The translations under genes were made by a program, and so were the position numbers. A model generated the notes under the pieces. The model saw only the letters and a list, made by a program, of their open reading frames with translations, searched no databases and was not told the DNA's origin. Below, piece after piece: positions 12,264 through 22,797 of a DNA stretch of 64,000 bases (position 1 is its first letter; each line of letters starts with the position of its first letter). This DNA comes from Diaporthe sp. PMI_573 (Eukaryota > Ascomycota > Sordariomycetes > Diaporthales > Diaporthaceae): contig JAJTUP010000050.1 in NCBI GenBank assembly GCA_021399435.1, positions 124,001 through 188,000 on the forward strand, in the 5' to 3' direction.

Positions 12264-12899
12264 TGCGCCGTTCCGACAAAATTTTGATACATGTCCTTCG
12301 CCGCCTCGCAAAGAAGATCTCAGTTAGCCTCTACTCTCTTAGGTATCTATTGAGACAGGTTAAAACTACCCACAAAGCTTTATGACAATGACAAACTGCA
12401 TGGTTGACTCATCACTGCCGGGAATTTCCTAATGACTTTTATGCTCAACGCTTCGATACAGGAACAAAGGAGTGGGTTGAATTCTAGTTTAGAATTTTAA
12501 AACACTAGCGCTCTAAATAGGCCCTTTTGTAGCTGCCTAGGCTAAGCGAATGTATTGTTCCACACCCTGGAACACTGCCTTAAACTAATGCTATTCCTAT
12601 TGCGCGCTATAATCAACGAAGTTCTTTAGATCCTGGTGCTGCTGCTGTTGCATAACAAAGCGGTAAGGATGCACTTGAGCCGGCCCAGCACACGCATTCT
12701 CGTGCTGCAGATCCATGGGGGCGTTGGTTTGGTGAACAAGGTGATCGATCTATGGCATGCGCACATTGTACAGGCATCAATAATTCATCACTTTAAAGGT
12801 TCTGCTAACCCTGATTTTCTTCAAAGTTACGAAATATCAATCCCTCAAAGTTCGTCTAATGTACCAATTACTATCAGAGCGTTTTAGAAGATGGGTCGG
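12264..12899. other. Decayed AT-rich DNA
   Basis: No gene is recognised. Short open frames near 12636-12887 lack any domain signature. Confidence 0.5.
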
Positions 12900-12995
12900 C
12901 ATTGTTGGATGCCCACGCCTGTTGCTAGCTGCTCGAGAGGATGCAAACTCTAGAGCTCCGCCACGGGGCTTGTACTGGGGATATGTGACTCATTT
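12900..12995 (+). pseudogene. Relic of HMG-CoA-reductase-like gene
   Basis: Bases 12911-12947 match 51111-51147 of the intact reductase-like gene with three differences. They encode PTPVASCSRGCK against PTLVASCSRGCK, the conserved active-site-proximal block. The catalytic Glu preceding it is replaced (Met). A stop follows, and then SRAPP (about 12950) matches SRAPV of the intact gene, as if the DNA in between had been deleted. This is a small remnant only. Confidence 0.6.
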
Positions 12996-13039
12996 TTGCC
13001 CGAGCAACGAGAATTAGGAGGCACTACTAACATATGATC

Positions 13040-13375
13040 ACTAGGCTATTGCAATAGACCTTAATTTGAACACAACTCAAAGCATCTGCATCGGCACAGC
13101 ATACCTCCTTGTCACCGCTATTACGATGCCTTTTATTGCCCAACTAAGCAATGCTTTCGGCCGGCCGACGGTCCTAGTCAATGGAATAAGATTGAATAAA
13201 GTACAGGAAAAAGTTTGGTCGTCTGAATTTCCCTTCCTCTCGTACCACTAGGCTGGCAGTACTGTTTCTTCAGATGACTACTCGTTCCCCATGATCAATC
13301 TGTCGCCCTCCGCCGGCAAAGGTCTCCAAAGCCTCCTCATGGGCGGTAACCTACTCATATATAGGGATGAGGATC
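13040..13375 (+). pseudogene. Relic of an MFS transporter
   Basis: The translation near 13045-13180 (DLNLNTTQSICIGTAYLL, then MPFIAQLSNAFGRP) matches the first two membrane segments and the loop-2/3 signature of fungal drug:H+ antiporters of the 14-spanner type. A further piece near 13312-13360 (GKGLQSLLMGG) resembles the following GRxIQGxGGG motif. Frames are interrupted and no start or remainder is present. It lies directly beside the HMG-CoA-reductase-like relic. Confidence 0.6.
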
Positions 13376-13379
13376 TATT

Positions 13380-14455
13380 AAGATTATATAATGTAAAGTA
13401 AAATTGATGGTTTAAATTTCTTGAAATTATGGGATTTGCTTCGGAAGGAATGCTACGTGTTCAAGGATAAGGCAACCTCATTCAAGTATTAAAGCAAATT
13501 GAGAATGTTGATTACTTGCTTACTATACCATCGTCGCTACAGCATGGAACTGAGAACAAGTAAGGTTAGTAGTTTTTTTTACAGGAAAAAAGATTATAAT
13601 TTCTTTCTATTCTTTTTTTAAAATGCCTAGCCTGCTATTGAGTATCTAATGTCAAAAGACGCTTTCCCCATGGGGTGACCGTCTAGTATAATAGGCTAAT
13701 TATAATTAGAAGCTATAAGTCAACTACCCGTCTCCCACACCACGCCATGGGAGGAATCAATACACACACTTTAATATCGCAGAGTCTGCCTTCATAAAAC
13801 AGGACCCCTTTACTCTCAAGGAGCTCAAGGACTCTATTTATAAACTAACAACCTCCCCGCAACCATCACCTACCCAACCTACAGTACAATCAAAAAAAAA
13901 AGGAAATATTCTTCCTAGACGCAGCAGCGGAAGCGACAAGGGAGCCCTTTTCAAATTAAAGTAGAGCAGTTACAACCAAGTCAGAACGAGCGGCGTACGC
14001 AACAATCTTCCCCGCAACAGCATCCTCGAATGAACAACCCTTCCATAGCACCGGCGCTAACCCTTGATCCCAGCAGCCATCCCCCTCTGTCCGAGCGGCA
14101 CTTGCAAGCTAATTTCTTGGGTGATGAATGCGATGATGGCTCGCCATCCTCTGATCCAAATGTTACGAGGTAACCCGGTGATCAGAAGTCATCTGCTTAC
14201 GAACCGCGATGGACCGGCTCAAGCGAATTGCAATCTCAGGGACGGGGACGATTGAGCACATGAGGACGCCTGTGCTGGATTTTAACTTTTGTAAGTACCC
14301 TGCTTGAAAGATACACAGTGATGTTTTTAATGAAGGTCCTACAGTATGTCCTTGTAATATATACAGAAATTAATAGGCCTTTCTCATTGTTTGAGGATCG
14401 AGACAAGTCTCTAGATCATCAAGCTGGCATGATACCCAGCGGAACCTACAGAATT
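13380..14455. other. Degenerate AT-rich DNA
   Basis: Nothing codable is recognised. Homopolymer A/T runs and scattered stops are present (for example 13560-13640), consistent with old transposon or RIP-affected sequence. Confidence 0.5.
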
Positions 14456-15110
14456 TTAGTAATAAGGAAACATAGCATCTAGCCTATTACGGTTCTTTGT
14501 GACCATACGGCCAGTAGTTGAGAATAGCCTCTCGCACTCGGCTGACATAGGCGGCGCAGTAAGCAGATCCAAGGCCATCCTAGACAACCTAGGGTATTTA
14601 AGCCGCCTTGTGTGCCAGTAATCGTAAGGATCTGTGACAAGGGCATCAGAATCATCGATATCGCGTTGCCACTGCTCGTACTCATCAAGATCCTGACTGG
14701 TGATTGAAGACCCGGATGATGGAGCGGGCGACTCATCAGTAGAAAGCCCACCAGTTGCTAGTCCTCTCTTCTGGGTGCGCCATGCCGTGAATCTGTCCCT
14801 CGAGGTCTTTAGCCGCTTACTTGCAGGCAAATTGATCTCTGAATCATCAAGCTGAAGATCCTTCGTCTTTCCTCATCGTCCCCCCACAGATCATCAAACA
14901 ACGCCCACCGGTAAGCAGGGTGGAGAGCTGCGGCGCCATAGATGAGGGGGCTATCGATCAAATGCTCGTAGTATTCGTTCAACTTGAGCCAACCAAGGTT
15001 GATGTTGATAGCGAGGTGGTGGCCATCTGGAAGATTGGCAACTGTTCTCTTGGCAGACTCAAGGCTCTCGAGAAGAAATTCATACGAGGGATAACATGGG
15101 CCATACCGTC
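14456..15110 (-). pseudogene. C-terminal half of a hAT transposase, inverted
   Basis: Reading leftwards, the minus strand encodes EFLLESLESAK (about 15085), ININLGWLKLNEYYEHL (about 15000), YGAAALHPAYRWALFDDLW (about 14930), and finally the dimerisation signature TAPPMSAECERLFSTTGRM in the frame ending near 14456. At least one frame change lies near 14830. This is the part of the protein missing from the + strand half beginning about 200 bp to the right. It therefore looks like an internal inversion of one element or two abutting partial copies. Confidence 0.75.
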
Positions 15111-15315
15111 GCGTACATCAAGACCTGGCAAGCGATTTTCGGAAAAAATACAAAACATCACCACTTGGCATCGAAGACGGCCACCAGGGACGTTGAATTG
15201 CAAAGGCGTCAATAGACGCAAAACGCTTTTCGGAGAGATTTCGTATTCTACACAAGATAGTGTTGTTAACTCGGATGGCGACGATAAGGCAACAACGCTT
15301 CTATCAGCTCGTTTT

Positions 15316-16920
15316 TCATGGAATTTCAATGCCTTTTTCTATATATATTATCCCGATGAACACCTCCAAGTTGAGCTTGGCCCGAAGCGCAGAAAGACCA
15401 AGGGACATCGTGCTTACGGTTGTCTTCACTGTCAGAATCCTCCATGGTCGAATCGAGTGGCTGGCAACGCTATACACCATGCAGAAACGGCTCACCGAGC
15501 CCTTATACGAGCAAGCGAGGCTGCAAATGATACTCCATCTAGTACATTTGCCTCGGGTGTTTCGTCTGGCGCTATCGAGTCGTATATCGTCTCTCGTCCT
15601 TCGCAGGCTGCTCTCCGCAACTGTTTTAATAAGCAAGCCTATATTGAGGCAGTTGTGGGGCTTCTAACAAGGCGCAGACTGCCCTTTTCGGCAGTTGAGT
15701 ACTCTGAGCTGCGAGATCTGGCTCTGGCATGTAATCCAGCCATCGGAGACCTTCTCATCAACGATCGAAAGCAGGCTATGGGCTATATTAACTCGAACTA
15801 CTCGTTATACAGCTCACAGCTTGCCGAGAGCCTTCAAACAACGCAGTCGAAGATACACATATCTTCTGATCTCTGGACATCGCCACATCGCCATGGCGTA
15901 CTCGCTGTATGCGTTCAATGGGTCGATGAGGACTTCAAGCTTCAGAAAGCACTACTAGGACTGCCAGAGTGCAAATACAGCCATTCTGGTGCTACGCAGG
16001 CTGAGTTGATCGCCGGTACGCTACGGAAGTTCAATATTACTGCTCAAAACCTCGGCTATTATACAGGCGATAATGCTACATCAAACGACACCTGTTTAGA
16101 GGAGCTATCAAAGATTTTGGAGGCGGAATCCGGTGTAAGTTTAACTTTTGGCCGCTAATACTGCTGTAGCCTATACTAAATTATAGTATAGGCTGAATAC
16201 CCTCACAAACGCCGCAGAATCCGCTGCATCGGCCATATTATCAATCTCGCCTTACAAGCATTCCTTCTCGCTCGCTCAAAAGAAGCTCTTAGAGCTGCAC
16301 TCGAAGCTACTGCCGATGAGCCCGGTTCAACTACGCTAGAGGAGTTCTCACAGCAATTACGTGAGCTCGATCCGGCGGAGATTGTGGCACATTCGGACAC
16401 CACGATGCAGCAAGAACATCAGCAGGAAGAGCGGCAGGAGCAGCCCACGAGAAGACCTATAAAGGCGAGAGGCAAGCGAGCCGCAACTACGCATCAGCAA
16501 GCCAGCAACAACGATGAGCACTTCACTGGCTGGCAAGGCATTCCAGCGCTAGCAAAACTTCATGCACTTACAGTCTATATACGGAGCTCAGCTCTACACA
16601 ACGACCAGTGGTACGATGCTGTAGGCAAGCAACTAGGTATCGATAATATCACGAGATGGTCCTCATGGCATAGAGTTATCACTATTGCGTTAAAAAAGAA
16701 GCCACAGATCATCCAGTTTACTGCTGAACATGATAATGATCTCGAAGGCAATACTCTTAGCAGTAGGGATTGGGAAATGCTAGAAAGAACGCGAGAATTC
16801 CTTCAACCTTTCTATGAGGCCACGTTAGAAGCGGAAGGCGCTATGTCATCAATCTCACAGTCACTTGAGCTGCTGGACCTTCTCCTAGGACACTGCGAAA
16901 AGTGGAAGGTATACGGCTAA
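15316..16920 (+). pseudogene. N-terminal and central hAT transposase
   Basis: The frame encodes a BED-like finger (CLHCQNPP...HHAETAH, about 15420-15495), then HISSDLWTSPH (about 15855) and YTGDNATSND (about 16060), the two hAT core aspartate motifs. A 57-bp intron at 16135-16191 (GTAAGT...TATAG) joins ESG to AEYPHKRRR in phase 0. The protein continues through RCIGHIINLALQ and TRWSSWHR to a stop at 16920. The expected C-terminal dimerisation domain is absent here and is found inverted at 14456-15110. No terminal repeats or target duplication were identified. Confidence 0.8.
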
Positions 16921-17218
16921 GTTTTACATCTTCCTGCTTTATCTATAGCATTTACATATGATGGGGCAATACGATTCGTCAACAGTTATGGCTAAGAAAC
17001 ACTTCCTTAAATGTTATTATTAAGCTCGAATTGAGGCTCTCACTGAGTGAAATATACGTTCTGGGTGGAGGGGAGCGGGTTTGTGGCAAGTCTATATGGT
17101 CAGGGCACTCGGAAGCCATCACCTTGAAAACCACCTGATCCAGGCCGAATCTAGCCAATCTGATACTGGGAATAGCTTCAGATAGCGGAACGGAACACTG
17201 GGGTGTTTTCCCCGGCCG
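16921..17218. other. Intergenic, nothing recognised
   Basis: Probably the remaining flank of the broken hAT element; no ends could be defined. Confidence 0.4.
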
Positions 17219-17877
17219 TCAAAACCAATATTTAAGACACCTACCAACGCAGAAAAGGCGGTCACAGAGTCTGACTGGGTCACGAAGGAGGCTTCCTGGC
17301 CACATTATATCTTCCCGCACTTCAATGCAGAAAACCTCGTCACCAGACGAGGTACCCACAATGGGAAGGACCTCCCCGCGGAGTTGACCGATTTTGTGGT
17401 CCCAGGCTTGAATAAGCTCAAAATAGTTCTTGATCATTATCTTTCTGCAGTTGGCCAGAGCTTTTGCATGCTATGCTCGGCCAATGCCTTGATTACAGCT
17501 TTGTCAACTTTGTGGTTTAGATTTCCCAACACATTCACTTCCACTAGACAGTCTAGGTCCACCATCACTGCAAGCTCATCACCACATCTCCTAACACCTA
17601 TATATCTTGTCATTGCGCATGCTGTCTTTATCCCAGCCCAACTGAGCAACGCATCATCTCTTATAGGCCCATCAGCAAGCCCTGCCCAAAACTCCACACC
17701 AACGTCATTGAGATGCTTGAAGAACCGGTTTTCATCAATCTCTAGAACTGTTGACCAGGAAAGGAACACCTCCGGTAGCTGTACTAAAAACTGTAACGGA
17801 TTTGTGGTAGCAACTACTATTATTAACTCTTGTTTGGTGGAACATGACGAAATCGCCAGGGATAGAGATACCTTCAA
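17219..17877 (-). pseudogene. Unknown protein, frame broken once
   Basis: Two consecutive minus-strand frames (17877-17437 and 17437-17219) read like one globular protein of roughly 215 aa interrupted near 17437-17445 by a one-base register change. It has mixed hydrophobic and charged composition, and no family is recognised. A small unrecognised intron cannot be excluded. Low confidence that it is a gene at all. Confidence 0.3.
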
Positions 17878-17899
17878 CGTGCATTCTGAGTGCTGCTGA

Positions 17900-18136
17900 T
17901 CTGATCAATATGTGTAAAACGGAGTACCTGTAATTATCTATTCGAGAGAGCTCTACTATATAAGAAATAGTGAAAAAGGTGTGGTTAAATAAATGAGTCT
18001 GTGATCTTGTACGGTATGTACGATTTGAATTCATGTCGTTGTTTTCTATTAGTCGTACCTACAAACTAAAAAAACGTACTTCTGTTGATTATATAGTTGG
18101 GTGGCGTATAGTATAGTATAATGTTTGCCAGGTTAT
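17900..18136. other. Intergenic, nothing recognised
   Basis: AT-rich, no codable stretch. Confidence 0.4.
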
Positions 18137-18691
18137 TCAAAGTGTGTACATGTAATATATGTTACAAGTACTTAGCTCAATTCTGGCAAAGTACCGAGCT
18201 CTGTCCATGCTGCACTTAGAGCATTGCAAAGGTTGGTGGAAGGCGTAAAAGGACACTGCTTCCCGTCTCGTTCCTCTCACGCTTGAATCATCACCAAATC
18301 CTGCGAAGTGCGGTGCAGTACTTCCAGTTTTATGACGCTGGTCGAAGACGATGGGTGAAATAGAATTTCCAGGAAGCCGAAACGCAAATATATGTGAGAG
18401 AATGTTCCGGTTGTGAGAGAAGGCCACCGAGTTGACCTCGCTGCTATGTCCCTTAAGCTCCTGGGTGTACTCGGTCTTTTCACCACTGCCAGTACTCTTG
18501 GATTCAATGCTGTCGGTACCACGTTCAGTTGCGCATGTACTTTTATGACCCCGTGCCATTGCTCTTAACCCTTCTGTGTCAGCAGCACTACTGTAGTACT
18601 CACGATGAGGACTACCGGTAAACAGTACAGATCTTCTAAGGGACCATGACCAAAAATATTGTGGTAAAGTACAATACAGTACAGACACCAT
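18137..18691 (-). pseudogene. WD40 receptor relic
   Basis: The minus frame contains TQELKGHSSEVNSVAFSHN (about 18470-18410), the diagnostic first strand and loop of a WD40 repeat as found in fungal NACHT-WD40 proteins. It then loses the consensus. Only part of one blade remains, so this is a remnant of another WD40-type receptor. The rest of the frame has no recognisable domain. Confidence 0.5.
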
Positions 18692-18960
18692 ACCCTGTAT
18701 GAAGGGCTTTCTTTGTCTTTATGTTGAAATCGGGGCTAGTACAAACAAGGACTGTAGTTTGCCTAAATACCAATTAGGCGACTGTAGTGACTTTTATGAT
18801 TCTGTCATTTGACACTCGTCCACCACAGGGTTTCGTTGGTATAAGTACGCGTCTCTCCCAGGTCCAAATCATTATGTCGCTGTCGACGGGATTGCTAAGA
18901 GGAGAGTTTTTTGTCTCAAACATTCTCCAAATACTGCACAGACGGAAACGTTGAACGTTT
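18692..18960. other. Intergenic, nothing recognised
   Basis: No feature seen upstream of the chromodomain gene beyond short AT tracts. Confidence 0.4.
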
Positions 18961-19533
18961 ATGATGGAATCGCCTATCTCAAGCAACTCACCCATGATAA
19001 TATCTCCAAGATCGATATCCGCGGCTAGCACAACTGAATCTTCCGATTCTGGTGCTCCACTTAGTGCTGCAACCCCTGCAGCTACCATCCCCATTACAGA
19101 TGAAACTCTAGTAAGACCTAGGCGAGCAGAAGGGGATTGCACTATGGAGGATGAAGGGTCATCTGACCCGTGCGTGTCCAACCAAAACAGTCGTATAGCG
19201 TCATTGCGCCATGCAAGAAGTACTTTCACCCAGGCGAGGCACGAATGGGATCTCGAGAGCTCGAGTGCGTCTTCGGCTTCTACACATGTGCGTAGCGACC
19301 ATAGCGGGCATAGCTCCCTCTCGAATACCTATCGAGGGTCTCGGGGCACGCATGTCGCATCACAGCCAGGTGAATGGGAGGCGAGCGCAATCATAGGAGA
19401 GAAAGTGATAGATGGCAGAAAGTACTACTTGGTCGCCTGGAACCCAACTCTCGAGCCAGAGGAAAATTTGGGCAATGTGAGAGACCTCATTGATGAGTGG
19501 AGGCGGAATAGTCAGAATGTGATGGGTTGTTAA
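18961..19533 (+). CDS. Small chromodomain protein
   Basis: An uninterrupted 190-aa frame starts with MM. The first 120 residues are Ser/Thr/Ala-rich and probably disordered. Residues about 137-183 form a chromodomain (WEASAIIGEKVIDGRKYYLV, AWNPTLEPEENL, then a C-terminal helix VRDLIDEWRR). One usual aromatic-cage tryptophan position (WxxxxxTWEPxENL) is modified to NPTLEPEENL. Chromodomains bind methylated histone tails. In fungi isolated ones occur in nuclear proteins and as leftovers of chromodomain-bearing retrotransposon integrases, but no reverse transcriptase lies next to this one. Likely nuclear; function unknown. Confidence 0.65.
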   Translation: MMESPISSNSPMIISPRSISAASTTESSDSGAPLSAATPAATIPITDETLVRPRRAEGDCTMEDEGSSDPCVSNQNSRIASLRHARSTFTQARHEWDLESSSASSASTHVRSDHSGHSSLSNTYRGSRGTHVASQPGEWEASAIIGEKVIDGRKYYLVAWNPTLEPEENLGNVRDLIDEWRRNSQNVMGC

Positions 19534-21010
19534 GTTATAGCAGATGTCAATGCGACGCCTGGGGACAAAATTGGCTGTTTGGTTTGATTAGGTCAAATTG
19601 GTGATAGGACTCAAGTGTTGGGCAGCGCGGCGGATGGAGATTTTGAACTATGCTGTCAGAGGAAAATGGATTCGTAATAGAAGTCCGAGCTGGCAGTTAG
19701 GTAAGGGGAAATTTTCATAATTTCATTTCTGCTCTATATATCAATCCACAGGCAGTACAGCGTTGTGGTTACATGCTCAAACCATTTTGATTCATACAGG
19801 AGTGTAAGTGCACTCCCCGCCGAGTGGGGTCCCGCGGTGAGCCTGAGGCTTCCAGGGGTTGATATTGGTTCTGCCGTTGCGGGGCGGGAGACGGCGGCGA
19901 GGTTTCAAGAGAGGGTGAGAGCTCTGAGAGAGATCCAGGTCCGGAAGAAGCTGGGACGCCTTAAAGATTCAAGAATGCTGAAGTATTTGTAAATAGCCTA
20001 AATGGAATCAAGGCCTCTCCAGAGTGACGGTCCATGACCCTGTTCACCAGCCGTCGAGGCGGGCGGCTTTGGATTCTAAGACTCGTCTCTGCCACTGAAC
20101 TCTTAATAAGTCTTTCATTCATCTATCCACTGTCCGCCGACAGCATCGTCAGACGACCGGCCTTCGCCGGATAGGATGATTATCTGCGAACGTCACGCAA
20201 ATTCGTCGCCATGGCGTCACACGATCCTCGAGATACGATGTGAAGAGGCGGTTCGCTCCTCGGCCAGCAGACTTTTTGTACGACCCCAGACGTCATTTCA
20301 CAACTCGTCGGTCAGCCGTACCAATCGCCCGTTGGATGGCGCTTGGCTGGCACTTCTATTCTCAAGCCAGCATGACTATTTGATAATTGATACCCTCACA
20401 GCGCTTGGTACCCAGGATAGAGCAGCGTTCTTTACACTCACTTCAAGCAACGCGAGTGGTCTTGTTTTGATAGGTTCCATGGGTTGGGAGCACTTTTCAT
20501 GTTTATGGACGCTTGGCGACAGGAAGGGGGGAGGTGAACATTTCGGTTTCTGATGATAGCTTCATCGTCATTCGCTGGGTGGAAGGAAGGGCGTGGCTGC
20601 GAGACCCGGGGTTTCGTTGCAAAACAAGCGGTCAAACTGTTTATTGGAAGCGGGGCGGTTCACGTTGGCACAGGTAGAATTCTGAAAAGAATTCGCCCCA
20701 TCATAACGATGTCATGGTCTTTTATGGGCTTGCACAAGAAAACACAAGGATTTTATCCAAGAACGAGGGAATGGCTCATTCTAATAATCCATCCAGCTCC
20801 GTTCAGTAGCCCAAGGTGCTAAATGTGAGAGCTCTGTAGATACTGCCTTGATCAGAATTGGGCCTGGGTGGGCAAGCCGGCTTTTAGATTGACCTCATGA
20901 GTTATGGCCGTGGGCATATCTGATCGCCGTCCAATACCATAGCACGGCATCCATACTGACGATTAACTCGACTAGCATACGCTGAAAGTGTTGCTTATCA
21001 AAGGCGTGAG
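19534..21010. other. Intergenic; weak open frames only
   Basis: A 75-aa + frame at 19765-19992 ends in a basic amphipathic helix (RFQERVRALREIQVRKKLG) but has no known family. Frames at 20176-20553 and 20553-20822 have no domain signature. I would not call genes here without transcripts. Confidence 0.4.
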
Positions 21011-21016
21011 ATGAAG

Positions 21017-21490
21017 CTATTCGCGATATTCTGTTCCGTAGGCTTGTTGACGTCCAGTTTCAAAACAGATGCAATAGTCGGCTGGTTCGATTTCAGTGCG
21101 CCTTCGGATTTGAGCTGTGCTGTGCTCCTTTTCTCTCCTCTGGTGCTGGTGTTTTGTGCTCACGCCATAGATGATTTGCCGCGTTCTGGAGACCTGAAGA
21201 GGTAAAACTCGCGATAATGGGACGATTTCCGAGGATACAGTAAACGTTAGGTGACGTGCATCCGGGTTGTCGAGATACGCGGTTCTTGTGTGAGTTACAA
21301 TGCTTGCTCCGCAGAAGTCGTTGATAACATCCCGCCATGCTTGCCGTAGTCTTGGCGGCCATTCATTTGTTTCTGTGGCCCATATTCGCAGGAGCGTTCT
21401 TGCAGACCGCGGAAGGTTGTTTCTGTCTTCTGCGACGTTCCATAAATTAGTCAAGTGATTAAAGGTCCCTAGCACAGGGAGAAAGGACAA
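21017..21490 (-). CDS. Hypothetical protein (uncertain)
   Basis: A 157-aa minus frame begins MSFLPVLGTFNHLTNLW. The first 70 residues look globular (TLLRIWATETNEWPPRLRQA), while the C-terminal third is basic and low quality. No family is recognised. It may be a decayed exon rather than a functional gene. Confidence 0.3.
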   Translation of the reverse strand: MSFLPVLGTFNHLTNLWNVAEDRNNLPRSARTLLRIWATETNEWPPRLRQAWRDVINDFCGASIVTHTRTAYLDNPDARHLTFTVSSEIVPLSRVLPLQVSRTRQIIYGVSTKHQHQRREKEHSTAQIRRRTEIEPADYCICFETGRQQAYGTEYRE

Positions 21491-21710
21491 CCTTTACGGT
21501 GTAGCCCAAGAGTTCTTGAGTCGGGCACGACAAATGTATCGTATTATACAAACTCCTCTGTCTCCCTGCTACGCGGCCCTAAGAGAAAGTACATTGCTTG
21601 GAAAGATAGAAAACTAAGCCGCTAAAAGTAATGTCTGAATTTCGATTTGGCTGATAAAGTATTGTACTAATACTCTCTCAGCTTTTAAACTCTTGATGCT
21701 CACAATGTAC

Positions 21711-22214
21711 ACACACACACACACACACACAATTTATTGACGCCCGGCGGCGGCTTGCGCCGAAAGGGCAACTATTACTAATCTGCAAATACATGTCCTA
21801 AAATGAATCCCGACCTCCTTAAGCCCATATGCAATCTGTTCCTAGCTTATAGCTTGTCTCAATCTACCATGTCTCTGCGAATTCTCGTGGGTTAGTGGTG
21901 TTAGTAGGCCAACTTGAAGGCGATTCTCCAAGTGTTCAGTGTCCTATCTTCGGCGACTGAAGCGGTGCCTGCTGTATATGACACGAGGTGATTAAGGTTT
22001 GTCGGATTAGTGGTGATGGGATGGAGGTGTTCCTCCTTGTGATCAGTCTGCGTCGAGTCGCCCCGTGGCAATAGCGAACCGTATCGTTGCGCGGACGGCA
22101 TCCATATTTGGAGTCCAATTTGTACCATCTGACGGTGCTTTCCCTCCTAAGAAGAAGGAGATGTTACTTCTGTGGGTATCTGTACACTGGAGCATCTGCG
22201 TTCGGTGTATCGTC
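21711..22214 (-). mobile_element. LINE 3' fragment A (5'-truncated)
   Basis: This begins with an (AC)n tract and matches the 3' end of the full LINE (22472 onward) nearly base for base, stopping within ORF2 at the GTGTATCGTC position. It is flanked on both sides by CTCACAATGTAC (21699-21710 and 22215-22226), a 12-bp target-site duplication. It is a typical 5'-truncated LINE insertion. Confidence 0.92.
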
Positions 22215-22226
22215 CTCACAATGTAC

Positions 22227-22459
22227 ACACACACACACACAATTTATTGACGCCCGGCGGCGGCTTGCGCCGAAAGGGCAACTATTACTAATCTGCAAAT
22301 ACATGTCCTAAAATGAATCCCGACCTCCTTAAGCCCATATGCAATCTGTTCCTAGCTTATAGCTTGTCTCAATGTACCATGTCTCTGCGAATTCTCGTGG
22401 GTTAGTGGTGTTAGTAGGCCGACTTGAAGGCGATTCTCCAAGTGTTCAGTGTCCTATCT
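22227..22459 (-). mobile_element. LINE 3' fragment B (5'-truncated)
   Basis: A shorter copy of the same LINE 3' end starts with (AC)n and ends after GTGTCCTATCT. It is again flanked by CTCACAATGTAC at 22215-22226 and 22460-22471, so it inserted at the same target word as fragment A and the full-length copy. Confidence 0.92.
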
Positions 22460-22797
22460 CTCACAATGTACACACACACACACACAATTTATTGACGCCC
22501 GGCGGCGGCTTGCGCCGAAAGGGCAACTATTACTAATCTGCAAATACATGTCCTAAAATGAATCCCGACCTCCTTAAGCCCATATGCAATCTGTTCCTAG
22601 CTTATAGCTTGTCTCAATGTACCATGTCTCTGCGAATTCTCGTGGGTTAGTGGTGTTAGTAGGCCGACTTGAAGGCGATTCTCCAAGTGTTCAGTGTCCT
22701 ATCTTCGGCGACTGAAGCGGTGCCTGCTGTATATGACACGAGGTGATTAAGGTTCGTCGGATTAGTGGTGATGGGATGGAGGTGTTCCTCCTTGTGA

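Noticed and set aside
18961..19533. Integrase end of an LTR retrotransposon (chromovirus)
   Set aside because: No reverse transcriptase, RNase H or integrase motif is present nearby, and the frame has its own start and a disordered N-terminus.
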